Shown here in pieces: positions 44,798 through 54,023 of a stretch of DNA of 64,000 nucleotides. Every line of letters begins with the position of its first letter. Within the stretch, counting starts at the first letter, position 1. The translations under genes were made by a program, and so were the position numbers. The notes under the pieces are model-generated. The model saw only the letters and a program-made list of their open reading frames with translations, was not told the DNA's origin and ran no database searches. The stretch is from Serratia quinivorans (lineage in GTDB: Bacteria; Pseudomonadota; Gammaproteobacteria; Enterobacterales; Enterobacteriaceae), in NCBI GenBank assembly GCA_900457075.1, contig UGYN01000002.1, forward strand, positions 3,162,001 through 3,226,000. Direction: 5' to 3'.

Positions 44798-46444
44798 ATG
44801 TCGAATAAACCGTTCCATTATCAAGATCCGTTCCCACTGAAGAAAGACGATACTGAATACTATCTGTTGAGCCGTGACCACGTTTCCGTGAGTGAGTTTG
44901 AAGGCCAGGAAGTGCTGAAAGTAGCCCCCGAAGCGTTAACCCTCCTTGCTCAACATGCATTCCATGACGCCTCATTCATGCTGCGCCCGGCGCATCAGCA
45001 GCAGGTGGCCGATATCCTTAAGGATCCGGACGCCAGCGAAAACGACAAGTACGTTGCGCTGCAATTTTTACGTAACTCAGAAATCGCCGCCAAGGGTATT
45101 TTACCGACCTGTCAGGATACCGGGACCGCCATCATCGTCGGCAAAAAAGGCCAGCGTGTCTGGACCGGCGGCGGTGACGAAGCGGCATTGTCGCGTGGGG
45201 TGTACAACACCTTTATCGAAGACAACCTGCGCTATTCGCAAAACGCCGCGCTGGATATGTACAACGAGGTCAACACCGGCAGCAACCTGCCGGCGCAGAT
45301 CGACCTCTACAGCGTTGACGGTGAAGAATACAAGTTCCTGTGTATCGCCAAGGGCGGTGGTTCAGCCAATAAGACCTATCTTTACCAGGAAACCAAGGCG
45401 CTGCTGTCCCCAGGCAAGCTGAAGGATTATCTGGTCGAGAAAATGCGTACGTTGGGTACCGCGGCCTGCCCGCCTTACCACGTGGCATTCGTTATCGGTG
45501 GTACCTCGGCCGAAGCGACGTTGAAAACCGTCAAGCTGGCCTCGACCAAGTACTATGACGGCCTGCCGACCGAAGGCAATGAGCACGGTCAGGCATTCCG
45601 CGACGTAGCGCTGGAAGAAGAGTTACTCAAAGAAGCGCAGAATTTGGGGTTGGGCGCGCAGTTTGGCGGCAAATACTTTGCGCACGACATTCGCGTGGTG
45701 CGTCTGCCGCGCCATGGTGCTTCCTGTCCGGTAGGCATGGGCGTTTCCTGCTCCGCTGACCGTAACATCAAGGGCAAGATTAACCGTGACGGCATCTGGC
45801 TGGAGAAGCTGGAGCACAATCCGGGCAAGTTTATTCCGCAAGAACTGCGTCAGGCGGGGGAAGGCGAAGCCGTCAAGATTGACCTCAACCGCCCAATGGC
45901 CGATATCCTCAAGCAGCTGTCGCAATTCCCGGTGTCTACCCGTTTGTCGCTGAGTGGCACCATCATCGTGGGGCGCGACATTGCCCACGCCAAGCTGAAA
46001 GAGCGGCTGGACAACGGCGAAGGTCTGCCGCAGTACGTTAAGGATCATCCGATTTACTACGCCGGCCCGGCCAAAACGCCGGACGGTTACGCTTCAGGTT
46101 CTCTGGGGCCAACCACCGCCGGGCGTATGGACTCTTACGTTGACCTGCTGCAGTCCCACGGCGGCAGTATGATCATGCTGGCGAAAGGCAACCGCAGCCA
46201 GCAAGTGACCGACGCCTGCCACAAACACGGCGGTTTTTACCTCGGCAGTATTGGTGGCCCGGCGGCGGTGCTGGCGCAACAAAGCATCAAAAGCCTGACC
46301 TGCGTCGAATACCCTGAACTGGGGATGGAAGCCATCTGGAAAATCGAAGTGGAAGATTTCCCGGCGTTTATTCTGGTGGATGATAAAGGCAATGACTTCT
46401 TCCAGAAGATCCAGGCCGGTCAGTGTTCACGCTGTGTGAAATAA
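44798..46444 (+). CDS. fumA: Class I fumarate hydratase, 4Fe-4S
   Basis: Interconverts fumarate and malate; 548 residues, near identical along its length to E. coli FumA/FumB. The [4Fe-4S] ligand C105 is in [10 protein letters not shown], with [15 protein letters not shown] further on. The start is [12 protein letters not shown] at 44798; the frame is open upstream but without homology. Whether it is the aerobic (FumA) or anaerobic (FumB) type cannot be told from sequence. It stands alone, followed by a terminator. Confidence 0.95.
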   Translation: MSNKPFHYQDPFPLKKDDTEYYLLSRDHVSVSEFEGQEVLKVAPEALTLLAQHAFHDASFMLRPAHQQQVADILKDPDASENDKYVALQFLRNSEIAAKGILPTCQDTGTAIIVGKKGQRVWTGGGDEAALSRGVYNTFIEDNLRYSQNAALDMYNEVNTGSNLPAQIDLYSVDGEEYKFLCIAKGGGSANKTYLYQETKALLSPGKLKDYLVEKMRTLGTAACPPYHVAFVIGGTSAEATLKTVKLASTKYYDGLPTEGNEHGQAFRDVALEEELLKEAQNLGLGAQFGGKYFAHDIRVVRLPRHGASCPVGMGVSCSADRNIKGKINRDGIWLEKLEHNPGKFIPQELRQAGEGEAVKIDLNRPMADILKQLSQFPVSTRLSLSGTIIVGRDIAHAKLKERLDNGEGLPQYVKDHPIYYAGPAKTPDGYASGSLGPTTAGRMDSYVDLLQSHGGSMIMLAKGNRSQQVTDACHKHGGFYLGSIGGPAAVLAQQSIKSLTCVEYPELGMEAIWKIEVEDFPAFILVDDKGNDFFQKIQAGQCSRCVK

Positions 46445-46455
46445 CTTTCGTCAAT

Positions 46456-46485
46456 ACTTGCCGTCCGCTTTCGGGCGGCAAGTTT
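46456..46485 (+). terminator. Fumarase terminator
   Basis: ACTTGCCG-T-CCG (46456-46467) pairs with CGG-G-CGGCAAGT (46472-46483) around CTTT, followed by TTT. Confidence 0.8.
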
Positions 46486-46613
46486 CAGGCTTGCTCTGGC
46501 CCTGTGTAAAGTCCTGTAGCCCGCTGGACGCCGCGTTTTAACCTGTATACCCTACGTGCGCAGCAGTAATACACGAATAAAGGCATATTTGGCACAGAAG
46601 GCTCGGCAACTAC

Positions 46614-47480
46614 ATGGAAACGCAAGAAAATCATATCAGGGAACTACTGGTCTGGATTGAAGACAACCTGACCAACCCGCTATCATTGGATATCGTTTCT
46701 GCCAAATCAGGCTACTCGAAATGGTATCTGCAGCGAATGTTCAAGACGCAGACCGGTCTGTCGCTGGCCTCCTATATTCGCGCCCGCCGTTTGTATCTCG
46801 CCGCTTTCGCCTTGCGCTTTACGCAAAAAACCATTCTTGATATTTCCATTGAATATCAATTTGATAACCAGCAAACCTTTTCCCGCTGCTTCAAAAAGCA
46901 CTTTGCCGAATCTCCCAGCGTCTATCGTCATGCCCGCAAGCAGGACTTCAGTCATCTGGTTCGTTCGCTGTCAGCCAACCATCCTGGTGATATTCAGGTT
47001 GACCGCATCAAGGTGGCCAAAGGGCAGTATGCGATCAAGGGGAAAAGTTACGCTTACCACCTCGATATTGCCGATTTGGATAAGTCGCATTTGCACATTC
47101 GCAGCAAAATCAGAGAGCAGTTCTATCACTCGGTGGCCAGCCGGCCGGCGTTGACCTATGCATTGACCCAGTTTATTCCTGATGGAGAGCAGGTCAGAGT
47201 GGAATATGCGCTTGGCGTTGCCGAGGACTGCCCGACCAGTGATGCCGCCGGGCTTGAGCCATGGCCGGAAATTCACGGCGATTATTGCCGCTTTTGTTAC
47301 TCCGGCAAGCCGGTGGCCTTGCACGACCATGTGGTGCAGATTTACACCCAGGCACTACCGGAATTGGGCCTGGCCCGCAGAGTAGGGCCAGACCTGACGA
47401 TGTTCAACTATTCGCTGAACGAGCGGGAGGAGTTGCAGCTTGAGCTCCAGCATCTGGTGCCAGTGACTCCAATTGGTTGA
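46614..47480 (+). CDS. Rob-like AraC/XylS regulator with GyrI-like ligand domain
   Basis: A 288-residue transcription factor. The N-terminal double helix-turn-helix (SLDIVSAKSGYSKWYLQRMF and ILDISIEYQFDNQQTFSRCFKKHF) is close to Rob/MarA/SoxS. The C-terminal part (about 125-288) matches the GyrI-like effector domain that Rob carries (289 residues in E. coli). It is not necessarily Rob itself. It is convergent with xdhC, and the two coding regions overlap by 77 bases at their 3' ends, an uncommon amount. Confidence 0.85.
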   Translation: METQENHIRELLVWIEDNLTNPLSLDIVSAKSGYSKWYLQRMFKTQTGLSLASYIRARRLYLAAFALRFTQKTILDISIEYQFDNQQTFSRCFKKHFAESPSVYRHARKQDFSHLVRSLSANHPGDIQVDRIKVAKGQYAIKGKSYAYHLDIADLDKSHLHIRSKIREQFYHSVASRPALTYALTQFIPDGEQVRVEYALGVAEDCPTSDAAGLEPWPEIHGDYCRFCYSGKPVALHDHVVQIYTQALPELGLARRVGPDLTMFNYSLNEREELQLELQHLVPVTPIG

Positions 47481-48456
47481 CCGATCGGACCGCGGTAGTG
47501 CGGTTTTTCTGCTGCACGATATCCGCCATTACCGCCAGCGCGATTTCCGCCGGGGTTTTACTGCCGAGTGGCAACCCGATCGGGGCATGAATACGTTCCA
47601 GTTCCTGTGGGCTGAATTCGGCAATTTGCTGCAGACGCTGGCGGCGGCGCGCGCTGTTGCGCAATGACCCCATGGCACCGATGTAAAATGCCGGGGTGTG
47701 GATCGCTTCCATCAGCGTCAAATCGTCCATGCGCGGATCGTGGGTCAGCGCCACAATCGCCGTATTGGCGTGGCAGCCGCCGTCTTCAATAAACTTGGCC
47801 GGGAACTGGCGCAACAATGTGACGTTGCCTCTGAGCTGAGGGGCGAAATTATCCAGCGCCTCCGGCCGATTCTCACAAACCAACACTTCAAAGCCCAGTG
47901 AGCTGGCGAAGTCGGCGCAGTACAGCGCTACGCTGGACAGCCCGGCGATCAACAAACGCGGTGCCGCGGCGATATGCAAAGTGACCTGCGGACCACGACG
48001 TTCCACCTGGGTGGCGCTGGCGAAATCGGTCAATGTCAGGCAGGTACAGGCATCGGGCAAGGTCAGGCGTTTGACCAGCGCGTGGTGTCCGTTCAGTGCA
48101 CCGGCAATTTTTGTCAGATAGGCAATACTGTCGTCACCGGCTGGCAGGGATTCGATCAGCACTTCCAATACGCCGCCGCACGGCAGTGCTACATTCGGCT
48201 CCAGACCCCCTTCACCATAACGGATCACCTGGCTGGCCGCCTGATATTCCCCGGCCGCCACGCGCCGCAGAAAATCCTCTTCCACGCAGCCACCCGACAG
48301 CGAACCACAGTAATGCCCATCCAGGGTGGCCACCAGCAGCGCCCCCGGCGATCGCGGTGAGGAGCCGTAGGTGTTCAGTACGGTGCATAGCCACACCGGC
48401 TGTTGCTTCAGCCAGCTTATCGCCTGGTTGACCACGGTGATATCGAGATGTTGCAT
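47404..48456 (-). CDS. XdhC-family molybdenum-cofactor insertion protein
   Basis: A 350-residue protein of the XdhC/CoxI family, which binds molybdopterin cofactor, promotes its sulphuration and inserts it into xanthine-oxidase-type enzymes. The N-terminal CoxI domain has TYGSSPRSPGALL and GSLSGGCVEED; the C-terminal Rossmann domain has LIAGLSSVALYCADFASSLG and FYIGAMGSLRN. The start is MQHLDITVV at 48456. It lies downstream of mocA and divergent from the molybdenum hydroxylase it probably serves. Confidence 0.88.
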   Translation of the reverse strand: MQHLDITVVNQAISWLKQQPVWLCTVLNTYGSSPRSPGALLVATLDGHYCGSLSGGCVEEDFLRRVAAGEYQAASQVIRYGEGGLEPNVALPCGGVLEVLIESLPAGDDSIAYLTKIAGALNGHHALVKRLTLPDACTCLTLTDFASATQVERRGPQVTLHIAAAPRLLIAGLSSVALYCADFASSLGFEVLVCENRPEALDNFAPQLRGNVTLLRQFPAKFIEDGGCHANTAIVALTHDPRMDDLTLMEAIHTPAFYIGAMGSLRNSARRRQRLQQIAEFSPQELERIHAPIGLPLGSKTPAEIALAVMADIVQQKNRTTAVRSVNQLESLAPDAGAQAATPPARSANS

Positions 48457-48463
48457 AGATGAT

Positions 48464-49048
48464 TTACTCGCTGGCCGGTAGCTGTGACGGAAGATCAATA
48501 TCCTGCACCACTTCGGACGTTTCAAGAGAAAGCAGGAACACTGGCTGCCCTTTAAGCAGCTCACGTGCGCCATTATCACCGCGCAATTGGCCCAGTTGTT
48601 TGCGCAAAATGGCGGAAAACCCGACCGGGTGGCCCGGCTGCTGCTGGAAAGCGGGGCGGACGATGGCGTGTTGCCGTAGGGCGGCCGCCACCTGCCGGAA
48701 AACCGTCGGCGTAACGAAGGGCATATCCGCTAAGTGGATCAGCCAGCCTTGCCAGTGTGGGGTGGAGTTAACGCCGGCGGCGATGGATCCCCCGAGGCCA
48801 GAGCTTGCCAGTAGCGTGACCGGAACCTGATAGGCCGCGCAGACCTGCTGTACCAGAAGATTGTCCGGACGGGTGACCACCCATACCGGCAGATCAGAGG
48901 CCAGCGCCTGACGCAGCGTTTGTTCAAATATCGAGCGTTGCTGACCAGAATTATCCGCAAACTCGGCATTCAATTTATTGCCTTCGCCCCCGGCCAGAGA
49001 GAAACGCTCTCCACGTCCGGCAGCGGCGATCACTATGCCCGTTGTCAT
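48464..49048 (-). CDS. mocA: MocA-like molybdenum cofactor cytidylyltransferase
   Basis: A 194-residue nucleotidyltransferase: IVIAAAGRGERFS loop, LIHLADMPFVTP metal site, GHPVGF, and GDNGARELLKG. It probably adds CMP to molybdopterin to give the MCD form used by this enzyme family, as MocA does in E. coli, though the nucleotide cannot be proven here. It is seven bases upstream of xdhC and divergent from the hydroxylase genes. Confidence 0.88.
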   Translation of the reverse strand: MTTGIVIAAAGRGERFSLAGGEGNKLNAEFADNSGQQRSIFEQTLRQALASDLPVWVVTRPDNLLVQQVCAAYQVPVTLLASSGLGGSIAAGVNSTPHWQGWLIHLADMPFVTPTVFRQVAAALRQHAIVRPAFQQQPGHPVGFSAILRKQLGQLRGDNGARELLKGQPVFLLSLETSEVVQDIDLPSQLPASE

Positions 49049-49155
49049 CTTATCCGCCCGAATTTGCGCAACTTATTATTACCTTACTAAAAATATGTGT
49101 TCTTGAGATGTGTTTTTCTTGAAAACAGCATGTTAATCATCACATAATTTTAGTT

Positions 49156-49171
49156 ATAAGCATATGCTTAT
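49156..49171. promoter_or_regulatory. 16-bp perfect palindrome in the divergent promoter region
   Basis: ATAAGCATATGCTTAT lies in the 204-base gap between mocA (leftward) and the hydroxylase (rightward), well placed to be an operator for both. The regulator is unknown. Confidence 0.5.
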
Positions 49172-49252
49172 GACGTCTACGGCAAGGTCGTCAGCGTTTG
49201 CGCAACACCACCGCTGAATACAAAAATACAATAAAGAAGCAAAGGACTTTTT

Positions 49253-52042
49253 ATGAGCAATTTTAGCCCGTCGCGGCGCCGCTTTATCAAAAGCGCCGTG
49301 ATTGCGGGGGTATCCGTGTACCTCGCGCCACTGTACAGCCGTGCTTATGCCGCGCTGTTTGAGCAAAAAATCCTTCAGTCCCCGAACTGGGATGCCCATG
49401 AAAAGCGTATTCGCTTTCGTATCGATGGTCGTGCCAAGGTGATGGGGCAAAAGGTGTTCGCCCGCGACATTCGCGCGGTCGATATGCCGCACTGGCCGCA
49501 ACAACAGGCGCACGCCTTTATTTTACGCGTCACCAAGGCCGACCGGCTGTTCGAGGGCATCGATCTCTCGTTGCTGGGAGACGACCTGCAGCCCGACCGG
49601 CTGGTAACAGCAGAGGATCTGGCGCGTGACGGCCTGGCCTTTCCGGCGTTCTACGGCGACGACATGCTGCTGCCGATCGGCAAAACTCCGGCCTATCTTG
49701 GCCAGGCGGTGGCAATTCTGATTTATCACGATTTCGCCCGTTTCCGCTTTGCCAAAGACAAGCTGAAATTCCGTGAAGAAACGCTCAAGTACGGGGCGGA
49801 AACCGGCCCGCTGGAGCGGGATCCCTGGGGTACTTTCCGCTATGTGCGCGTGGGGGGCGATAAGCCGTTCGACGACGATCGCTTCTCCAGCCTGAAAGAC
49901 ACGCCGATTTTCCCGGTATCGATGAAGAAACACCTGCCGGTCTGGCCGGAAGGTCGCGAGGGCGGCAAGCTGGATCAGGAAGGGATGTATTACGCCGGCA
50001 TGATAGCCAATGAGCTGCAAACGCCGCCGGAAGACTGGCTGGTGATGTCGCGTCGCTATACTACGCAATCCGTCGATACTTCGGCGCTGGAGCCGGATAA
50101 CGCCAACGGCTGGTACGATGCCACGACGCAGACCCTGCATCTGGTGGTGCCTACCCAGTCACCGCAGGAAGTGGCCGACGAAATGCCTCGCATGTTGGCC
50201 AAACACAATCCGCCGGTGAAACAGCTGATTTTACACCCGTGCTACACCGTCGGTTACGGTTCGAAAGATCACTTTAACTTCCCGTACTACGGTGCGGTGG
50301 CGGCGATGTACGGTGACGGGCACCCGGTACGCCTGGCCAATGACCGTTTCGAACAGTTCCAGACGGCGCTGAAGCGCCATGCCTTCGATATGAATTACCG
50401 TATTGCGGTCAACCGTCAAACCGGCGTACTGCAATCATTCCACGGCGAGATGACGGCAGACGGCGGTGGTCGCAGCAACTTTACGCCGTCGGTGGTGATG
50501 GTAGCGGCGACGGCGGCACAGTCGATTTACTACTTCCCGAAAAGCGATTTGTCGGCGGTGGGGCTGGCTTCGCGCGCCATTGATGCCGGATCTGCTCGTG
50601 GCTACGGCACGCTGCAAAGCATGGCCGCTACCGAGATGATGGTGGATGAACTGGCTGCCGAGCTGAAGATCGACCCGATCGAGTTCCGTTTGCGCAACGT
50701 ACTCAAATCCGGCATGAAAAATACCCAGGGCGCTATCCCGGCCGGGGCAATTCGTGCCGATGAAGTGCTGGAAAAGGCAGCGAAGCATGAGATGTGGTTG
50801 CAACGTGCCCAGCGGAAGGCGGAGTTTGAGAGCCGGCACCCGGGCAAGCGTTATGGCGTTGGTTTTGGCTGCGTGCAAAAAGACTTCGGCACCGGGGCCG
50901 AGACCTCGTTCGCTCGCGTCGAGCTGGGGGAAGATGGGCGCATCATGCTGCATCACAGCGGTGCCGAAATGGGAACCGGCATGTCGACCTCACAATCGGT
51001 GCTGTGCGCACAGTGGCTGGGCAAACCGGCGGATGAGGCGCACTTCTCGGTGACCGACTGGTCGGTACTGCCGATGGTCACCAGCGGCGATCCTTACATT
51101 ATGTCGCAGGCCGAACAGGACAAGTTGCAAGCCAATCCGGCCTGGACGCCAAGCTATTGCTCACCGTCCAGCGCCAGCAACTCGGCGTATTACTTCTCCC
51201 ACAGCACGCGCGAAGCGGCGCGTCTGATATTCGATCACGGCCTGTGGCCGGCGGCGATGGCCATTTGGCAATCCGGCCCCGGTGGCGGCCAGGCAGCACC
51301 ATTAGTGGTGCGCAGAGAAGACGCACGTTGGGTGGAAGGCGGACTGACCGCGGCCGGCATGGAAGTGCTGAGCCTGGAGCGGTTGGCGAAACAAGCCTAC
51401 CAGATGGGCGGTATCACCGGTGCGGCGGTACACGTATTTAACCGCTGGCAGTGGGCCGAGGCGGACTTCACCCTGAGCGCTAAAAGCGAGCGTCTGCCGA
51501 TTGACGGGCTGGCGGTGCGCAATGCCAATGGCGAGTTTAAAACCTTGCCGCGCAGCCAGGCCTACTATCCACCGACCCAACGCAATAACGCGGCGGTCAC
51601 CTATTACAGCGCCGTCGGTACCCTGGCGGAAGTGGCGGTGGATATCGCTACCGGTCAGGTGGAGCTGCTGAACCACCATTCAATCATGGAGTGCGGCAAT
51701 CTGATTGTGCCTGAGCTGGTTTCCGGCCAATTGCAGGGCGGCCTGGCAATGGGGATTGGCCATGCACTGCACGAATATTTACCGCTGTACGAAGACGGGC
51801 CTGGTAACGGTACCTGGAACTTTAACCGTTACCATCTGCCGCGCGCCAGCGATGTGGCGGTCTGGAAACAGACCGATGACATCCTGCCCGCGCTGTCGGA
51901 AACCGATCCACCCAAAGGCATGGCCGAAGTGGTGATGATCCCGGTAGTTGCGGCACTGGTTAACGCTATCGCCGACGCTACCGGCCACCGTTTCCGTGAT
52001 TTGCCCGTTCGTGCAGAAAATATTCGTGAGGTATTACAATGA
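49253..52042 (+). CDS. Tat-exported molybdenum hydroxylase large subunit
   Basis: A 929-residue molybdenum-binding subunit of the xanthine dehydrogenase superfamily, in the IorB/aldehyde dehydrogenase subgroup (COG1529). A twin-arginine signal SPSRRRFIKSAVIAG (residues 5-19) sends the folded enzyme to the periplasm. Cofactor regions visible include GAEMGTGMSTSQSVL, RGYGTLQSMAATEMMVDELA in parts, and the C-terminal PPKGMAEVVMIPVVAALVNAI. It is co-translated with the 2Fe-2S subunit (ATGA). The substrate could be an aldehyde or N-heterocycle; this is not decidable from sequence. Confidence 0.88.
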   Translation: MSNFSPSRRRFIKSAVIAGVSVYLAPLYSRAYAALFEQKILQSPNWDAHEKRIRFRIDGRAKVMGQKVFARDIRAVDMPHWPQQQAHAFILRVTKADRLFEGIDLSLLGDDLQPDRLVTAEDLARDGLAFPAFYGDDMLLPIGKTPAYLGQAVAILIYHDFARFRFAKDKLKFREETLKYGAETGPLERDPWGTFRYVRVGGDKPFDDDRFSSLKDTPIFPVSMKKHLPVWPEGREGGKLDQEGMYYAGMIANELQTPPEDWLVMSRRYTTQSVDTSALEPDNANGWYDATTQTLHLVVPTQSPQEVADEMPRMLAKHNPPVKQLILHPCYTVGYGSKDHFNFPYYGAVAAMYGDGHPVRLANDRFEQFQTALKRHAFDMNYRIAVNRQTGVLQSFHGEMTADGGGRSNFTPSVVMVAATAAQSIYYFPKSDLSAVGLASRAIDAGSARGYGTLQSMAATEMMVDELAAELKIDPIEFRLRNVLKSGMKNTQGAIPAGAIRADEVLEKAAKHEMWLQRAQRKAEFESRHPGKRYGVGFGCVQKDFGTGAETSFARVELGEDGRIMLHHSGAEMGTGMSTSQSVLCAQWLGKPADEAHFSVTDWSVLPMVTSGDPYIMSQAEQDKLQANPAWTPSYCSPSSASNSAYYFSHSTREAARLIFDHGLWPAAMAIWQSGPGGGQAAPLVVRREDARWVEGGLTAAGMEVLSLERLAKQAYQMGGITGAAVHVFNRWQWAEADFTLSAKSERLPIDGLAVRNANGEFKTLPRSQAYYPPTQRNNAAVTYYSAVGTLAEVAVDIATGQVELLNHHSIMECGNLIVPELVSGQLQGGLAMGIGHALHEYLPLYEDGPGNGTWNFNRYHLPRASDVAVWKQTDDILPALSETDPPKGMAEVVMIPVVAALVNAIADATGHRFRDLPVRAENIREVLQ

Positions 52043-52593
52043 GCATTAAAACCCAGCCGATTTCCCTGACCATCAATGAAAAGCAGTACGGCCCGATCGA
52101 AGTACCGGAAGGGCTGATGATGATCGACTTCCTGCACGAATATCTCGACCTGACCGGTTCGCGTCTTGGCTGCGGTCAGGGGATCTGTCACGCCTGCGTG
52201 GCGATTGTCGATCACCCGAGCGGCACCAGTGAGGAAGTGCGTACCTGTATCACCGGCGCGCATTTCTTCAGCGGCAAGAAAGTGCGTACCGTCGAAGGCC
52301 ACGCCAAGGTGGATGATCAGGGTGAAGTGGTCGAGCTTTCGCCGATCCAGCAGGCTTTCCTGGAGCATTACAGTTTCCAGTGCGGTTACTGCACGCCGGG
52401 CTTTGTTAACGCCGCCACTATTTTTGTCGAGAAGCTCAAGCGCGAGCCGATTGCCCGCGATCAACTGGAAAGCGCGATTGAACAGGCGCTGGACAGCCAT
52501 ATCTGCCGCTGTACCGGCTATGTGCGTTACTACGAAGCGGTACGCGACGTAGTGCTGAAAACCCCTGGCCTGGTGAAGGAGACGGCGCAATGA
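52039..52593 (+). CDS. 2Fe-2S subunit of the molybdenum hydroxylase
   Basis: A 184-residue protein with two iron-sulphur centres. The plant-ferredoxin-type site is GCGQGICHACVAIV, then VRTCITG; the second centre is QCGYCTPGFVNAA and HICRCTGYVRYYEAV. It passes electrons from the molybdenum site to the cytochrome subunit. It has no signal of its own, so it should be co-exported with the Tat-tagged large subunit. Both junctions overlap by four bases. Confidence 0.93.
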   Translation: MSIKTQPISLTINEKQYGPIEVPEGLMMIDFLHEYLDLTGSRLGCGQGICHACVAIVDHPSGTSEEVRTCITGAHFFSGKKVRTVEGHAKVDDQGEVVELSPIQQAFLEHYSFQCGYCTPGFVNAATIFVEKLKREPIARDQLESAIEQALDSHICRCTGYVRYYEAVRDVVLKTPGLVKETAQ

Positions 52594-53825
52594 AAAAACG
52601 TCTCGCACTGCTGATCCTGCTGGTGGTGATTATCGTCATCGCCGTGCTGTGGTGGCGTGAAAATCGCCATTACGACGGCCCGGTACAGCAGGTAACCGCC
52701 AGCACCGAACAGGTTGCCCGTGGCCGCTATCTGGCTCAGGCCGCCGACTGCGCTGCCTGTCATACCGCCAGTGGTGGCGCGCCAATGGCAGGGGGGTATC
52801 CGCTGGATACGCCGTTCGGCACTATCTATGGCAGTAACCTGACGCCTTCGGCCGATCAGGGGATTGGCCGCTGGACCAAGGACGACTTCTTCCTGGCGGT
52901 GACCCAGGGCGTGGCACCGGGCGGTCGTCATCTGTATCCGGCCATGCCTTATACCTCGTATAAAGGCATGTCGCGTCAGGATGCCGATGATATCTATGCC
53001 TATCTGATGACCCGTCCGGCGGTGGATGTTGCCATTCCGGAAAATGCCATGCCGTTCCCGTTTAACCAGCGCATGGCGCTGATTGGCTGGAATCTGTTGT
53101 TCCGTAGTCAGGATCCGCTGCCGGTCAGTTCGCAGGGTGATTCGGCGCAGTGGCAACGCGGCCGTTATCTGGCGGATACGCTGGGCCACTGTGGGGAATG
53201 CCACACGCCGCGCGGCATGCTGGGTCAAATGAATCTGGCCAAACCTATGCAGGGCGGTGATCTTGGGCGCTTTATGGCACCGGACATCACCCCGCACGGG
53301 TTGGCGCAGTGCGGCTGGACGCCGGACGATCTGAACCGCTTCCTCTCGACCGGCCTGGCACCGCAGGGTTCCGCCTTCAGCGAGATGCATATGGTGGTGA
53401 GTCTCAGCACCCGTCATTTGACGCCGGAAGATGGTCAGGCGCTGGCGACCTATCTGATGGGGGAACAGCCGCCGGCGGCTGTGCCGGTTAAAATCGGTCA
53501 GGGCAGCGATGCCGGGCGCATCAGCTATCAGGATCAGTGCTCCGGTTGCCATGCGCGTGAAGGCCAGGGTAAGCCTCATGTGGCGGTCGCGATGCGTGAT
53601 AACGCTACGCTGCGCCAGCCGGACGCTAAAAACCTGATTGTCTCGATACTGGACGGTTTACCGGCCCAGCAATTCCCTAACGGCGAAAGCATGCAGAGCA
53701 TGCCGGCCTTTGGCGAACGTCTCGATGATGCACAGGTGGCGGAACTGGTGAACTACCTGCGTGTGACCTGGGGCGGGTTGCCGGCGGATGTGACGGCCGA
53801 GCAGGTGAAAGCGCTACGTAAGTAA
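52590..53825 (+). CDS. Membrane-anchored tri-haem cytochrome c subunit
   Basis: A 411-residue cytochrome c electron acceptor. The N-terminal anchor KRLALLILLVVIIVIAVLWW is followed by three CxxCH sites: CAACH (54-58), CGECH near 202, and CSGCH near 320. This arrangement matches the membrane cytochromes of periplasmic aldehyde and alcohol dehydrogenases that feed electrons to quinone or oxidase. It is the last gene of the three-gene operon. Confidence 0.93.
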   Translation: MKKRLALLILLVVIIVIAVLWWRENRHYDGPVQQVTASTEQVARGRYLAQAADCAACHTASGGAPMAGGYPLDTPFGTIYGSNLTPSADQGIGRWTKDDFFLAVTQGVAPGGRHLYPAMPYTSYKGMSRQDADDIYAYLMTRPAVDVAIPENAMPFPFNQRMALIGWNLLFRSQDPLPVSSQGDSAQWQRGRYLADTLGHCGECHTPRGMLGQMNLAKPMQGGDLGRFMAPDITPHGLAQCGWTPDDLNRFLSTGLAPQGSAFSEMHMVVSLSTRHLTPEDGQALATYLMGEQPPAAVPVKIGQGSDAGRISYQDQCSGCHAREGQGKPHVAVAMRDNATLRQPDAKNLIVSILDGLPAQQFPNGESMQSMPAFGERLDDAQVAELVNYLRVTWGGLPADVTAEQVKALRK

Positions 53826-53837
53826 GGTTCAATGGAA

Positions 53838-54019
53838 AAATGGCTCGGCATATCGAGCCATTTGAGTTTGATGACAAAGTTGTCTTTGAATCCGAGATAC
53901 CCGGGCCTAGCGCACCGAGGGGCACTCCGGCGGGCAAGCCGCTACGACCCCTTCGGCACGCTCTCCCTAATAACGGGCTTTGTCAGTAGTCTGAAATGGC
54001 TCGGCATATCGAGCCATTT
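53838..54019. repeat. MITE-like element with identical 26-bp palindromic ends
   Basis: Two exact copies of a 26-bp palindrome (53838-53863 and 53994-54019; half-site AAATGGCTCG, centre GCATAT) bound a 182-base segment. Inside, TGACAAAG (53872-53879) and CTTTGTCA (53978-53985) form a subterminal inverted repeat. No ORF is inside. It fills the gap between the convergent cytochrome and GH43 genes, where the ends may also terminate transcription. Confidence 0.7.
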
Positions 54020-54023
54020 TTGA

